The notes beneath the pieces are model-generated. The model saw nothing but the letters and a program-made list of their open reading frames with translations. It was not told the origin of the DNA and made no database searches. A DNA stretch of 32,958 nt from a filamentous cyanobacterium CCP2 (lineage in GTDB: Bacteria; Cyanobacteriota; Cyanobacteriia; Elainellales; Elainellaceae), in contig PVWD01000036.1 in assembly GCA_003003615.1 (NCBI GenBank), positions 1 through 32,958 of the forward strand. Reading direction: 5' to 3'. Each line of letters starts with the position of its first letter. Position 1 is the first letter of the stretch. Positions 32,830 to 32,958 of this stretch are shown here, in pieces. Made by a program: the position numbers and the translations under genes.

Positions 32830-32958
32830 GTGTACCTGATTAATATCCTGAACAGCCTGAAAACTTCGGATGGCACTAACCCTTAGTGGTGCAGAAAACT
32901 CAAAGTAGTCTCATCATGAGAATCTAACAACTTTGGAGAATTCAATCCGGCAATCTAA

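Overview
The window is chromosomal DNA from a cyanobacterium. The octamer GCGATCGC and its core CGATCG occur throughout, and several gene families here are typical of cyanobacteria: a fused ModBC molybdate transporter, a CoxBAC oxidase whose subunit I carries the YSHPAVY motif, a CnfR/PatB-type ferredoxin-HTH regulator, an IS1-family element and Uma2-type remnants. I cannot name the genus. I see no tRNA, rRNA or CRISPR array.

Layout. (1) 1-5100: the tail of a methyltransferase, a small Mop molybdate-binding protein facing left, then a rightward molybdate operon modA-modBC-cysK, and a small conserved protein facing left. (2) 5150-9903: a leftward run of coxB, coxA, coxC, a cysteine-dioxygenase-like cupin, a small membrane protein and a small helical protein. 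(3) 9904-23021: an intergenic region of about 630 bp, then a rightward anaerobic-metabolism island. It holds a CnfR/PatB-like regulator, pflB (pyruvate formate-lyase), a RetSat/CrtI-type oxidoreductase, pflA (the PFL activase), adhE, and a fused ADP-forming acetyl-CoA synthetase with a C-terminal GNAT domain. (4) 23022-25000: a decayed zone with an IS1-family element (perfect 22-bp ends, no target duplication), a Uma2 remnant cut by the element, an amidohydrolase fragment and a strong hairpin. (5) 24909-28895: a leftward set with an acylase broken by one in-frame TAG, a secreted beta-rich protein and an intact amidohydrolase. (6) 28927-31147: a sulfatase-maturase remnant lacking its radical-SAM cysteines, a Uma2 5' fragment and an intact HAD phosphatase. 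(7) 31155-32912: leftward corA, a DUF202 membrane protein and an N-terminally truncated second DUF202 protein.

How the genes fit together. The island encodes a complete mixed-acid/ethanol route. PflB, activated by PflA, splits pyruvate to formate and acetyl-CoA. AdhE reduces acetyl-CoA to ethanol and regenerates NAD+. The ADP-forming synthetase could convert acetyl-CoA to acetate with gain of ATP. The regulator at the head of the island has eight cysteines arranged for two [4Fe-4S] clusters and a C-terminal helix-turn-helix, so it is a good candidate for the oxygen or redox sensor of the island. It is divergent from the cytochrome oxidase operon.

The most interesting new signal is a shared promoter element: a direct repeat TTCCTCA-N4-TTCCYCA with an 11-bp period, just upstream of a TATAA -10 box. 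It occurs before pflB (12253-12287) and before pflA-adhE (16594-16628). A third copy (23299-23331, minus strand) sits at the far edge of the island and has no intact gene in front of it. I infer that this is the operator of the Fe-S regulator.
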